NCBI GenBank assembly: GCA_016271365.2 | Contig: JADMNL010000028.1 | Coordinates: 55,384,001-55,448,000, forward strand | Source of the DNA: Neoceratodus forsteri | Taxonomy: Eukaryota; Chordata; Ceratodontiformes; Ceratodontidae | DNA: 64,000 nucleotides | Direction: 5' to 3' | Part shown: piece by piece, positions 1-9,669 of the stretch | How the letters are laid out: each line of letters opens with the position of its first letter | Position numbering within the stretch: position 1 is the stretch's first letter | Made by a program: the position numbers and the translations under genes | Notes under the pieces: generated by a model | The model's input: the letters and a program-made list of their open reading frames with translations, nothing else | Database searches by the model: none | What the model was told of the DNA's origin: nothing

Positions 1-331
1 CAGCCCCATTCAAGGACAGACAGCTTCCAAGGAGCTGCAGGCTGGCATCCTGGTCTCGGTCGGTGGCTGACTGGGTGCCGGCCGACCATGGGGAAGCTGA
101 AGCAGCCCCGTTCAAGGGCAGGCAGCTTCCAAGGAGCTGCAGGTGGGCGTCCTGGTCTCGGTCGGTGGCTGGCTGGGTGCTGGCCGACTGTGGGGAAACT
201 GAAGCAGCCTGGTTCAAGGGCAGACAGCTTCCAAGGAGCTGCAGGCGGGTGTCCTGGTCTTGGTCTGTGGCTGGCTGGTGCCAGCCAACCATGGGTAGCT
301 AAGCAGCCCTGCTCAAGGGCAGGCAGCTTCC
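1..331. repeat. Minisatellite, ~102-bp unit, about 3.3 copies, cut by the window start
   Basis: The unit starting CAGCC(C/T) recurs at 1, 103, 205 and 304, giving periods of 102, 102 and 99 bases. Each unit carries the same landmarks in order: CTTCCAAGGAGCTGCAGG, a CCTGGTCTCGGTC-type segment and a GTGGCTGGCTGG-type segment. Copies differ by scattered substitutions and one 3-base deletion in the third. Because 102 is a multiple of three, the array can be read through in frame and yields a repetitive peptide, but nothing else suggests coding. The array probably extends left of the window. Confidence 0.9.
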
Positions 332-440
332 AAGTTGTCAGTATGAATTGCTTGAGAGATTAGAAGAAGGAAATTGAAAGAGATGGGGAGAGGGAAGCTG
401 TTCCCAATTATAGGAGGACAGAGAAGGCAGACTGTGAGGG

Positions 441-762
441 GATCTCATGCCACAGACGTGACAACAAATACATCGATGTCCTCAACTGTGCTGGGAACCC
501 ATCAACACCCCACATCCCCAGCATGATTGGCAACACAGCAACGATCAATGCGGGGGCAGTGCCTCCCAGAACCTCCCCATACAGGCAGCACCCCCACCCC
601 CTCACTAAGATATCTAACTCCATGTCATGCAGACAGTGGAGTTAGATATTTACCCCATCATCAAACATCAATCAAAGTGAATCCCCATCGATGCTGATAT
701 TGGCGCGGTGGGGGTTTCACTGTGGGGATTCGGAAGCAGTGTCACTACAGCAACAGTATACC
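441..762. mobile_element. MITE copy 1 (322 bp) with 10-bp target-site duplication
   Basis: ACTGTGAGGG occurs at 431-440 and again at 763-772, immediately flanking this segment. The ends form an imperfect inverted repeat (left GATCTCATGCCACAGACGTG, right end reversed GGTATACTGTTGCTGTAGTG). There is no ORF, no A-rich tail and no RNA polymerase III box, which argues against a SINE. The element is homologous to 16964-17292: both share a GTGCC.CCC.GAACC.TCCC-type segment followed by a central palindrome of AACTCC/GGAGTT type. A 9-10-bp duplication suits Mutator-like elements better than hAT (8) or Harbinger (3), but the superfamily is not proven. Confidence 0.75.
610..649. repeat. Central palindrome of MITE copy 1 (13-bp perfect arms)
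   Basis: ATATCTAACTCCA at 610-622 is exactly complementary to TGGAGTTAGATAT at 637-649, with a 14-base loop. The matching place in MITE copy 2 holds AACTCCGA/TCGGAGTT (17142-17158), so the central palindrome is a shared family feature. Confidence 0.85.
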
Positions 763-772
763 ACTGTGAGGG

Positions 773-1174
773 ATATGAAAGAAATGAGCATAAGATGAAT
801 GGAGGGACTTTGAGGAAGGGAGGACAGGGCTTAGAGTGAGGAGAGTAGGGGTAGTGACAAGTCAGTATTTGACTATGAAGACAGAACAGTGTAGTGACAC
901 TGGGCCTCAAGAGAGGAGAAAGACAGATTAGCATATAGTGATTAGTGAGGGGTGAGAGATGGGCAAACCAGCAGAAAGAATGAAAATGGAGTCAAGTCTT
1001 GCAAATGTAGACTTTGAGGCAGCAGTGCATGCTACATTTGTGTAGTCAAACATAAGCAAAACCATCTTAAAGGTCATCTGACAGCAGACCGGAAAAGGAA
1101 GGCATGACTTGTTTCAGTACAGCATATCAGCTTAGGTGAAGTCTTTGTGTATGGTGTCAATAATGGTGGGAAAG
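773..1174. other. Unassigned, no gene seen
   Basis: Purine-rich sequence without a convincing coding frame, repeat boundary or RNA motif. The left flank (332-430) is similarly uninformative. Confidence 0.5.
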
Positions 1175-1447
1175 CTAAGATTTTGATTCTACAGCACCCC
1201 TACTGTACTTGAAATGGAGTACCTGTTCAAGGTGGTTGCCATCAAGAGTTGAGAAGACAAGTGTATTTTGGTGCCTTGCTAATGTTTGTCTAGTGCTGAA
1301 TGTAAAAGAGACTGTATTTTTGGCATTCAGTAATAGCTGGTTTGCATGGAACCAATGCTGGACGTTGCCAAAATCATGCTGGAGTGAGGACCACAGCTCA
1401 GGGACTAAGACACATGAGGAAAATCGAACTGTGTCATCTGTATACAT
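1175..1447 (-). pseudogene. LINE reverse-transcriptase remnant, C-terminal part (YTDDT)
   Basis: The conceptual minus-strand product begins MYTDDTVRF, the RT catalytic box normally written (Y/F)ADDT, with Ala replaced by Thr. About 30 residues later it has WFHANQLLLNAKNTVSF, the usual W..N.L.LN..KT block. Near the end is HFKYS, a decayed version of the FKYLG motif. This is the downstream half of a non-LTR RT whose upstream half lies at 1565-1800; a CR1 tail at 1450-1563 separates them. The style resembles L2/Rex1-type LINEs rather than the CR1 copies nearby. It encodes no working enzyme. Confidence 0.7.
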
Positions 1448-1449
1448 GT

Positions 1450-1563
1450 GTATGTGGGAAAAGATCCAGGAGGAGTGAGGGCGTGGGCAGCTACTTAGTA
1501 TAACTAGTCAGGCACTCAAGCAGACACAATAGACCTTATGGCCTGTATCTGCTGGCAACTTCA
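1450..1563 (+). mobile_element. 5'-truncated CR1 3' end inserted in an older antisense LINE
   Basis: The stretch ending GCAGACACAATAGACC and continuing through a GGCCTGTATCTGCTGG block matches the 3' end of CR1-E at 42352-42390 (AGCAGACACAATAGACC, then GGGGCCTATTCTGCTGG). It sits exactly between the two halves of the antisense RT, between the GVPQ...LGPI box and the YTDDT box. No clear target duplication is visible. Confidence 0.65.
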
Positions 1564-1564
1564 T

Positions 1565-1800
1565 ATTTAGGAAGATGGTGAAGTGGATTGGTCCAAGGAT
1601 GGAGACTTGGGGGACACCAGACATTATGGGCAAAGAGGTGGATACAGCATCATCAACTTGAACCAGCTGGAGCCCAGCTAAAAGGTAGGAGCTGAACCAG
1701 AGCACCTAAGGTTTTCAAGAGAGGTGGTGGTGGTGGTGGTGGGCCACTGTAACAAGGGTCTTTGTGAGGTCAGTGAAAATGGCTGCAGTGATGTCCGGTG
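1565..1800 (-). pseudogene. LINE reverse-transcriptase remnant, N-terminal part
   Basis: Read on the minus strand, the segment near 1800 gives FTDLTKTLVTVAH, a decayed form of the RT motif A region (D.(S/T)KAFDTV.H). Near 1610-1640 it gives SGVPQVSILGPI, the RT block preceding the catalytic ADD. A (GGT)n tract (1723-1742) has expanded inside it and encodes a run of His. The frames differ between the two motifs, so the copy is old and inactive. Its continuation is the YTDDT segment at 1175-1447. An L2/Rex1-like origin is likely but not certain. Confidence 0.65.
1723..1742. repeat. (GGT)n microsatellite
   Basis: Six to seven GGT units in a row, lying inside the antisense LINE RT remnant. Confidence 0.9.
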
Positions 1801-2214
1801 ATGCAAACAAGCCGAATGGCAGCCTGAACTCAGAGCTACTCATTGGAGATCTAAAAACCCCTCCAATCTCGATCAAAATCACTGAAAACCAAACCCTGCA
1901 CAAGGTTTCCAGCACAACAACTTCAAAGTTGTGGAGAAACAGTCTTCCGGGAGATGTTTTGGAGGATGCAGTGTTGTCCCATCTGCAGACACCTCTCTGG
2001 GCCGAGGTAGGAGGTTGCTCATCTCCAGGCTGAGTTGGCCAGGATTTGGGGACCTCCTCTCCCACCCAGGGACCACCAAGATCACTGCTGCTGCCTCAGA
2101 GGTTGCCAAGAAAGAGGAGTGGTTTGACTACAGTGGGCTCAGGGAGGGTGTGGGTGGTGGAAAAGAGGCTCATCCTCCAGTTGTACCTCCACAATTTCTA
2201 TGCCATTCTGAAAA

Positions 2215-2826
2215 GTGTGTGGTTCCTCTATGGAGGCACCCACAGTGGAGACCAAGGAGGATGCTGGGAACCTCCACAAAGGAGACCTAAAGGATGGTGG
2301 CATGGGATCCCACAGAGGAAGGAAACTACTCCTGGTGGGGGAGTCCATTGTTAGGAAGCTAGAACTGGGGAAGGAAGCGGAGATGGAGGTAAGGTGCCTG
2401 CCTTGCTCTATGGCTTGGAGAGACAGGGAGCAAATTCTCAGGATCGCAGGAGCAGCTGCACAGGGGAGGGAGCTGGATGTCATTGTCCACCTAGGGACAA
2501 ATGACCTGGCTAAGAAAGGGATCAGAGCAGTGCAAGAAGCATTTATGGAGATGGGGAGGGGCCTTAGACAAATAGCACACACAGTAACTTTCTCGGAGGT
2601 GCTGCATGTCTATGGCATGGGTGAGGCTAGGGTGCTCCACACCATGGGATTCAATCAGTGGTTGAAAAATGGATGCAGAGCTCAGGGATTTGGCTTCATT
2701 GGAGACTGGAGGTCCACCTGGAGGGATGCAGGCCTATATTGGCACGATGGTCTGCATCTGTCCAGGAGGGGAACCAGGATCCTAGGTGATAGGTTTAAAT
2801 ACTTCATTGACAAGTATTTAAACTAG
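2215..2826 (+). CDS. CR1 ORF1 protein, esterase (SGNH-hydrolase-like) domain
   Basis: This is an open 203-residue frame of CR1-A. CR1 ORF1 proteins carry an esterase-like domain thought to assist the retrotransposition RNP. The SGNH landmarks are all present: the nucleophile block VGESIVRK (Ser44; family usually GDS), the HLGTNDL block (residues 92-98) and the DGLHLS block supplying Asp178 and His181. The upstream part (residues 1-35) is a charged linker. The N-terminal zinc finger and coiled coil expected of a complete CR1 ORF1 are not recognisable upstream, so the start used is only the first Met in the open frame. ORF2 follows after about 115 bases. The middle (about 124-150) is less well conserved. 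Confidence 0.8.
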   Translation: MCGSSMEAPTVETKEDAGNLHKGDLKDGGMGSHRGRKLLLVGESIVRKLELGKEAEMEVRCLPCSMAWRDREQILRIAGAAAQGRELDVIVHLGTNDLAKKGIRAVQEAFMEMGRGLRQIAHTVTFSEVLHVYGMGEARVLHTMGFNQWLKNGCRAQGFGFIGDWRSTWRDAGLYWHDGLHLSRRGTRILGDRFKYFIDKYLN

Positions 2827-2941
2827 CCAAGGGGAGGCACTGGAAAGGAGTAGGGAAATCCTAGCCCCCCCCAAAATATCAGGGTACTAAGTGAGGTAGA
2901 CACCAACATAGAGATGTCAATAGGGAGAAGCACTGGGGTAA

Positions 2942-3637
2942 ATGAAGAAAGCGACAAATGCAATAAGGACAGGGATGGGGCAAAAAGGGGGCAAGGCCTT
3001 CAAGAAATGGAGGGTAATGAGTACCAACACCCGTAGTCTGGGCAACAAGCTCCCTGAACTGGTGGCCTTGATGGAAGAGGGATGCCTGGATATTGTAGCA
3101 GTCACAGAAACATGTAACACAGAGAACCATGACTGGGATGTTAACATACTAGGGTACACAACCTACAGGAGAGAGAGGGAGGGCAGAAGGGGGGGAGTAG
3201 CTCTCTATGTAAGGGAAGGGATAAAAGCAACTGAACAAAAGCATAAACAGGGAGGAGAGGAGGCACTGTGGGTCACCTTAGAGACTGGAAATGGCACAAC
3301 AATCCGCACAGGGGTTGTATATAGACCCCCATGTCAGGGGGAGGGAATGGACAAAGATATGATAGAAGGCATACTTAGGATGGCGGAGAAAGGGGAGATA
3401 CTGTTGATGGGGGACGTTAACATGCCAGATGTTAACTGGAGTACCTTTGCGGCAGCCACATCCAAAAGCAGGGCCATTCTTGATGCCCTTCAGGTGACAT
3501 GCCTCAAACAGCAAGTTTTGGAACCCACTCATGAGGGAGCAATCTTAGACCTCATACTCTCAAATGGGGACAGTGAGAGGATCTCAGATCTAGAAGTGGG
3601 TAGCCATTTGGGAACAAGTGACCACCAAACAGTGTGA
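2942..3637 (+). pseudogene. CR1 ORF2, APE endonuclease domain (CR1-A)
   Basis: A 231-residue open frame covers the whole apurinic-endonuclease-like domain that nicks target DNA in CR1 LINEs. The motifs appear in order: TNTRSLGNK (28-36, metal-binding Asn), VTET (54-57, catalytic Glu), GGVALYV (84-90), VVYRPP (125-130), MGDVNMPDVNW (156-166) and SDH (226-228, catalytic His). The frame ends with a stop directly after SDHQTV, where ORF2 should continue into RT, so this is a domain fragment of a broken polyprotein. The usual ETW after the catalytic Glu has become ETC. Confidence 0.85.
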
Positions 3638-5656
3638 TTCATGATAAACTCTGCTACAGAGTCAAGCCCACAAAAGTGAGGGTTCTGGACTTCAGGAGGG
3701 CTGACTTTGGCAAGATGGGAGAGTGCCTTAGAAAAGCACTAGCAAACAGGCTGGAAGGAGGGTGGAGCAACAATGGCAAATATCAAAACTGCCATCACAG
3801 AGGCAACAAGCCTTGTGTTAAGCAAACAAACAAATCAAAATGAAAGAAAAAGCCACTATGGTTCTCAAAAGAGGTGGCGGTGAAGGTTAGGGAGAAAATA
3901 TAGCATTTAAGAAGTATAAGGAACACAGAAGGAGCAGGACAGAGAACTGTACCAGCTGAGGCAGAAGGAAGCAGGAGGTAGTCAGAATAGCAAAGGCACA
4001 AACTGAGGAAAGATAGCTAACTCAATTAAGAAGGGGACACAACCTTTATAGGTATATCAGGGAGCGAGAAAGACAAAGGAGGGATAGTGAGGCTGAATAG
4101 AATGGATGGTGGGTGGGCAGAGAGTAACAGTGAAAAATCAGGGATACTGAATGAATACTTCTGTTCAGTATTCACAAAAGAGGAGGTGAGGGAGGTACCT
4201 AATCCAATTAACAGAAGCACTCTGGAGAGGGTTGATCCCAGTCCTTTCACAGAAGAAAGGGTTCTGAAAGAACCTAAACTGAAGGTGGACAAAGCAATGG
4301 GGCCAAATGGAATTCACCCCAGAATTCTAAACTAATTAAGCAGAGAACTAGTGACACCACTGACTACACTTTTAACAAATTGTGGGAGGATGGTGTGTAC
4401 CTGAGGACTAGAAAAGACAGATGTGATTCCCCTTCACAAAAATGGGACCAAGACGGAGGCAGGAAACTACAGACCTGTCAGTTTGACCTCTATGGTAGGC
4501 AAAGTGATGGAATCGCTCTGAAGGAATGAATTGTTGAGTACCTAGAGGGCAGTGGGGCATAGGACCCAAGGCAGCATGGGTTCACAGTGGGAAGGTCATG
4601 TCAGATGAATCTAATTGATTTCTTTGACTGGGTGACCAAAGTAGTAGACCAGGGAGGGGCTGTGGACATGGCCTAGCTAGACTTTAGCAAGGTATTTGAC
4701 ACAGTCCCACACAAAAGATTAGTAGTCAGATTAACCAGCCTGGGAGTGGGTCCCAAGGTGGTAGCCTGGGTAAAACACTGGCTGAACAGGACACACAAGG
4801 TAATTGTAAATGGAGTCCACTCTGAAGAAAGAGGGGTTACTAGTGGGGTACCGGAGGGTTCAGTACTGGGTCCAGTCCTTTTTAATGTCTTTATAAGTGA
4901 CATTGCAGAGGGACTGAAGGAAAAGTATGCCTCTTTGCAGAAGACACAAGATCTGCAACAGGGTTGATACACAAGGAGGCGTGGAAAGGATGAGAAGGAC
5001 TTGGCAAGGTTGAGGAATGGTCAGAGTATGGCAGCTTGATTCAATGCAAAGAAGTGCAAGTAATGCACCTGGGAAATAAAAACCCAAGGGAAGATTACAC
5101 AATGGGAGGGAGGTAGTAACAACAACAAAAATGGAAAGAGACCTGGGGTAATCATATAAGATGACCTTAAGGTTGGCAAGCAATGCGAGAAGGCGGTAGG
5201 GAGGGCTGGGGGATACTGGGATGTATAGGAAGAGGTATCACCAGCAGAAAACAGGAAGTTGTTATCCCCCTGTACAGACAGTTGGCGAGACCCCATCTGG
5301 AGTACTGTGTCTGGTTCTGGAGACCCCATCTCCGCAAGAACATTGACAGGATGGAGGCAGTTCAGAGGAGGGCAACTAAAATGGTGCAGGGTCTGCAAGA
5401 GAAGCCATATGAGGAGAGACTAAAGGAGCTTAATATGTGTACCCTTAAGGAAAGGAGGGAGAGTGGGGACATGATAGAAATGTTTAAGTACCTCAGCGGA
5501 ATCAACAAAGTCCAAGAGGGTAGCATCTTTCAGAAAAAGAGATGTGCAAGAACAAGGGGATACAATTTGAAGATAGAGGGGGGGACGGCTCAGGGGCAAT
5601 GTGAGGAAGTATTTTTTCACAGAGAGGGTGATGGACACATGGAACAGCCTTCCTGA
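3634..5656 (+). pseudogene. CR1 ORF2, reverse-transcriptase region (CR1-A), frameshifted
   Basis: RT-region motifs of one CR1 ORF2 are spread over several frames. ILNEYFCSVFTKE lies near 4145-4180 and KVDKAMGPNGIHPRIL near 4285-4330. The motif A region [12 protein letters not shown] near 4678-4713 is preceded by a stop. [20 protein letters not shown] lies near 4840-4905. The catalytic box reads FAEDT instead of FADDT (about 4931-4946). The C-terminal RPHLEYCVWFWRPH block and ERLKELNMCTLKERR block lie near 5290-5460. Multiple frameshifts, stops and the altered catalytic Asp make it non-functional. Confidence 0.85.
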
Positions 5657-5845
5657 GGAGGTTGTGGGGTCTAAAACTCTGGGAAAATTAAGAATGCATG
5701 GGACAGACATAAGGCAATTTTTGTAGTGGGTAGAAAGAAATAGGATGTTGTTAAATAGGATCTGCAGCTTATCCCTAGGTAGGGAAATGGGTAGACTAGG
5801 TGGGCCAAGTGGTCCTTATCTCGTCAAAGTCTATGTTTCTATGTA
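5657..5845 (+). other. CR1-A 3' UTR and terminal microsatellite
   Basis: Non-coding tail ending in repeated (TTTCTATG)-type units. It matches, in reverse complement, the first 70 bases of CR1-B at 6838, which shows the two elements share a 3'-end subfamily. Confidence 0.75.
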
Positions 5846-6837
5846 AGCAATGGTCAAAATTGGCCTGCCGAAAAGCAATACTGGAGTTTGAGGAAATAAT
5901 GGCTGAAAATTCAACCGCGCATTCAGAGGCCTCTGAATCTTTAGCATTAATGCTCACAAAGAAATCTTCATCAGGCAAACCTTTAGAACACCCAGGAGAG
6001 AGAAAATAATCAGATGTTATCCTGACTGAACAGATCATTTTGGGCTGAGCTAACAGATAACGTTTCTACAATTGTGGAGAAAGTAGCAGATCAGAAATGA
6101 AAGTGCATGAAGCTGATCAACAAATTCCCACTAATGATGCCCATATAATGGCACTCGAGCAAGCAATAACTCACTTACTTGATTCAAATCAGTCTCCAAA
6201 GTAAACTAGAGGATTATGAAAGCCACTCAAGAAGAAATAACTCTAAATTTTACGGCATCCCAGAGGCAGAGGAGGGTCAGTGCTTGATCTCCTTCCTACA
6301 GCAATTTCGGTGCATGACATTGGGTTTACTGGGGACTTTGAGCTAGACATCCAGAAGGCACACAGGGTTCTTGGACCATGACCTACCAACCCAGTGGCCA
6401 CCCTGTTTCATAATCATATATTTCTCAAGTACAGCACCAAACAAGAAATACTTCACAAAGCGTGGCAGCAAAAGGTATTGAAACCACAAAACTATAACAT
6501 CCATGTGGACAGTGATTCCCCCCCCCAAGGATTACAGTGAGATGGAGAGAGTACATCCCACTGTTATAAATTCTCAGAGACAATAAACTACAATTTCACA
6601 TGTCTCACCCAACTCTGCTTAGAGTCCAATTCCCAGAGGGCCAGAAGATGTTTAAAACAGCTGAAGACACTAGTCAAGAGTTACAGAGGCGAGGTTTATA
6701 CACTCTACTGAAATAAACTAAGACACTCCCCCCGCTACCACCACAGGACTCAAAGGCACAGTAATGGAGAATGGCTGGGGAGAAATCCAGCAGAAAATCC
6801 CAGACAACGTATACTGCAACAGCTTGTCTCCAAATTT
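5846..6837 (+). pseudogene. L1/Tx1-type ORF1 relic (RRM domain)
   Basis: Plus-strand frames recover hallmarks of the L1/Tx1 ORF1 nucleic-acid chaperone. KLEDYESHSRRNNSKFYGIP, followed by EAEE, lies near 6202-6275 and is the coiled-coil/RRM junction. FELDIQKAHRVLGP lies near 6328-6370, and the PTNPVATLFHNHIF and KYSTKQEILHKAW blocks near 6390-6470. The C-terminal domain is suggested by the QFPEGQKMF block near 6630. The reading frame shifts several times and no ORF2 follows, because CR1-B begins at 6838. The upstream half (5846-6150) is acidic and probably the coiled-coil part. Confidence 0.65.
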
Positions 6838-7467
6838 ACATAGAAACATAGAAACATAGAAGTTGACGGCAGATAAGGACCGCAAGGCCCATCCAGTCTG
6901 CCCATTTCTTTTTCTACCTTATAAATGTACCATCGGCCTTTGCTCTGTCAGTGACCTATCTATTCATAGTCATTTGTATTGCCCTTATGCCTATCCCATG
7001 CCTGTTTGAAGCCCTGCACTGTATTCATAGCCACCACTTCTTGTGGTAAGCCATTCCATGCATCTACCACCCTTTCTGTGAAAATAATTTCTCACATTCC
7101 CTTAATCGGCCTCCTCTAATCTCATGCTGTGTCCTCTTGTCCTGCTATTTTTCTTATATTTAAACATGTTAGACTCTTTCACCTTGTTTATGCCCTTAAG
7201 GTGTTTAAATGTCTCGATCATATCACTCTCTCCTCCTTTGCTCAAGGGTATACATATTGAGCTCCGTTAATCTGTCCTTATATGTCTTCTGATGCAGTCC
7301 CTGCACCATTTTGGCTGCCCTTCTGGACTGCCTCAATTTGGTTAATGTCCTTGTGAAGGTGTGGTCTCCAATACTGCACGAGTACTCCAGATGGGGCCTA
7401 ACTAATGTCTTGTACAGAGGGATTATTACCTCCTCTTACGACTTGTGATACCTCCTACTAATACACC

Positions 7468-7976
7468 CTAACACCCCCTAGCCTTACCTACTGCTTTAGA
7501 GGTCTGCTTGGATGATTTTAGGTCATCAGTGATGATGATGCCCAAGTCTCTTTCTTCCTTTGTGATTGCTAGCAACTCCCCTCCCAGCCTATAAGTGGCT
7601 TCAGGGTTTCTTTTCCCTATGTGCATGATTTTGCACTTCTTTGCATTAAATCCCAGTTGCCACTCTTCTGACCATTCTGCTAGTTTATCCAGATCTCTTC
7701 TCATTCTGCCCACCCCATCTGGATCATCTACTCTGTTGCAGATCTTGGTGTCATCTGCAAACAGACAAGCCTTACCCTCTAGTCCATCTGAGAGGTCACT
7801 AATGAAGATGTTGAATAGGACTGGCCCCAGGACTGATCCCTGAGGTACCCCACCAGACTTGCATCTCTTCTGACTGTATACCATTTACCACCACTCTGTT
7901 TTCTGCCAGTCAACCAGTTTGCCACCCAGTTGACCAACTTCTGACCCACCCCGAGCCTACCTAGCTTATTTATCAA
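7468..7976 (-). pseudogene. CR1-B ORF2, RT core
   Basis: Two overlapping minus-strand frames carry RT motifs. The upstream frame gives LVNWVANWLTGRKQ (template-grip region). The downstream frame gives [20 protein letters not shown], then ACLFADDTKICNRVDD with an intact catalytic FADD box. LGFNAKKCKIMHIGKRNP and the ERDLGIIITDDLKSSKQ block, both typical of CR1, follow. A frameshift at about 7860 separates the blocks. The region between 6900 and 7468 holds the rest of the C-terminus in decayed frames, with complement of the RPHLEYC-type block near 7370. Confidence 0.8.
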
Positions 7977-8158
7977 TCTTCTATGTGGAACAGTGTCAAA
8001 AGCTTTGCTGAAGTCAAGGTAGGCGACATCAACTGCTCCCCTTGGTCCACCACTCTGGTTACCCAGTCAAAGAAATCTATGAGATTAGTTTGACAGGACC
8101 TTCCTTGTAAACCCATGCTGTCTTGGATCCTGTGCCCCTATGGATTCCAGGTGTTGCA

Positions 8159-8602
8159 CTATCCTTTCCTTAAGGAGTGCCTCCATAATCTGCCCACTAC
8201 TGAGGTAAGACTGACCGGTCTGTAGTTCCCCGCCTCCTCCCTGCTACCACTCTTGTGGAGTGGGATCACATGAGCCTTTCTCCAGTCTTCTGGGACCTCT
8301 CCTGTGCTCAGAGACTCACTAAACAATTCTGCTAATGGCTCTGCTAGTTCCTCCTTTAGCTCCTTAAGTACCCTGGGATGTATGCCATCAGGTCCCATTG
8401 CCTTATCCACCCTGAGCTTAGCAAGCTCTTGTAGGACCCTTTCTTTTGTGAAGGGAGTAGTGCTCACCTCCCTCCCCCCTGTGTCCATGATGCTGAGCTG
8501 TGGGCCCTGCCTACACTTCTCTTCAGTAAATACTGAGCAAAAGTATCTATTTAGGATAGATGCCTTTACAGGGTCCTCCTCCTCACATGCTCCCTTCTCC
8601 AT
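8159..8602 (-). pseudogene. CR1-B ORF2, RT N-terminal region
   Basis: A 147-residue open frame contains ILNRYFCSVFTEEK, then ELAKLRVDKAMGPDGIHPRV, ELFSESLSTGEVPEDWRKAH and the GNYRPVSLTSVVG block. This is the fingers part of a CR1 RT. The motif A segment (LDFSKAFDTVPH type) lies downstream at about 7985-8030 in another frame. Confidence 0.85.
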
Positions 8603-8735
8603 TGCTTAGCAATACCCCTCTGGACTTTCTCCTTTCACTAATGTATCTATAGAAAGTCTTGTCACCTTCTTTTACTGTTCGTGCTAGTGTTTCTCAGTTT
8701 GGGACTTTGCCTGCCTTACTGCCTTACCTGCTTCC

Positions 8736-9075
8736 TTAGGGCAGTTTGGTATGCCTCCCTATCTTCATCCCGCTGTGTTCCCTTATATTTTCTGAAGGCC
8801 AGCCTTTGGCTCTGACCTTTCTGCTACTATATTTGAGAACCAAAGTGGTTTCCTTCTTCTTTGCACTCTTTCTGTCTAACACAATGGGATGTTGCTTCAA
8901 GTATTGTATCCTTAATGCTTGCCCACTTTGCCTGTACCTCCTCACCTGTGTTTCTTTTTGCCAGGGCTAGCTTAACTCTGTTGGCCATCTTATCAAAGTC
9001 AGCTCCTCTGAAGTCCCATATTTTTGCCTTGGAATGGGATGATTTAGATGTAGTAGCCAAATTGAACCATACCAT
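8736..9075 (-). pseudogene. CR1-B ORF2, linker between APE and RT
   Basis: The minus-strand product contains SKAKIWDFRGADFDKMAN, the conserved LDFR.ADF block after the CR1 endonuclease, and lysine/arginine-rich sequence. It joins APE (9291-9669) to RT (8159-8602) in the correct order. A frameshift at about 8840 moves the continuation to the 8736-8945 frame (DRKSAKKKETTLVLKY). Confidence 0.7.
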
Positions 9076-9290
9076 GTGATGGTCACTGGCCCCCAGGTGA
9101 CCTTCTACCTGGAGATCTGTGATCCCTTCTTGTTAGTCAGTACTAGATCTAGGATAGCCCTGTCTCTGTGGGTTGCTGTACCAGTTGTTTGAGGCCCTCC
9201 CCTGCAGGGAATCCACTATGAGTCTAGTTCTGGCAGATGTTCCTGCTGGTATTGACCAATCTGTATCTGGCATGTTGAAGTCTCCCATTA

Positions 9291-9669
9291 TCAGAACCTC
9301 CCTTTAGCTGTCATGTTTTGTATATCTTCTAACAGTAATGTGTCTATGTCCTCCCTCTGGTCTGGGGCCTGTAGACAACCAGTTCTTATGGCTGTCCCAT
9401 TACCTGTTTCCAGGGTGACCCAGTTCTTCTGGCTCCTTATGTGTATTCTGAATTTCTGTAGCTTTGATATTTTCATTAACATACAGGCCACCCTCCCCTT
9501 TTGCACCTCGGTCTCTTCTGAACAATACATATCCAGGTACTGAAGTCTCCCAAGTGTGGTTACTGGTAAACCACGTCTCACTAATTGCTACTATGTCCAG
9601 TTTAGCCTCTGACATTATTGCCTGCAGGTCTGGGATCTTATTTCCCAGGCTGTGAGCATTTGTGTACAT
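9291..9669 (-). pseudogene. CR1-B ORF2, APE endonuclease (frameshifted)
   Basis: The frame beginning at 9669 reads YTNAHSLGNKIPDLQ (metal-binding Asn block), KLDIVAISETWF (catalytic Glu), the GYVLFRRDRG block and GGLYVNENI. A frameshift then moves the domain to a second frame with WVTLETGNGTAIRTGCLQAP. The GDFN and SDH blocks lie in decayed form near 9060-9290: the plus strand there reads ATGTGATGGTCACTGG, the complement of an SDHH-type site. The domain is recognisable but not functional. Confidence 0.75.

Larger units (their letters stand above)
2040..5845 (+). mobile_element. CR1-A: near full-length CR1 LINE
   Basis: A CR1-clade LINE with ORF1 (esterase type), an APE endonuclease, RT and a 3' end in the expected order on the plus strand. 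The 3' end is defined by GTCTATGTTTCTATG at about 5830-5844, the terminal heptamer-like microsatellite also seen at the 3' end of CR1-B (6838 onward, minus strand). The segment before it (GGGCCAAGTGGTCCTTATCT) also matches that element. The 5' boundary is uncertain: recognisable ORF1 begins near 2200, and sequence upstream of about 2040 belongs to other material. ORF1 is open but ORF2 has frameshifts and stops, so the copy is dead. Confidence 0.85.

Noticed and set aside
63..302. Open frame of about 80 codons in the 102-bp minisatellite
   Set aside because: It only reflects the multiple-of-three repeat length; two frames are open and neither has a domain.
1715..2065. Open frame on the minus strand with a His run
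   Set aside because: The His run is the (GGT)n tract read in reverse; only the FTDLTK segment is meaningful, as part of the LINE RT remnant.
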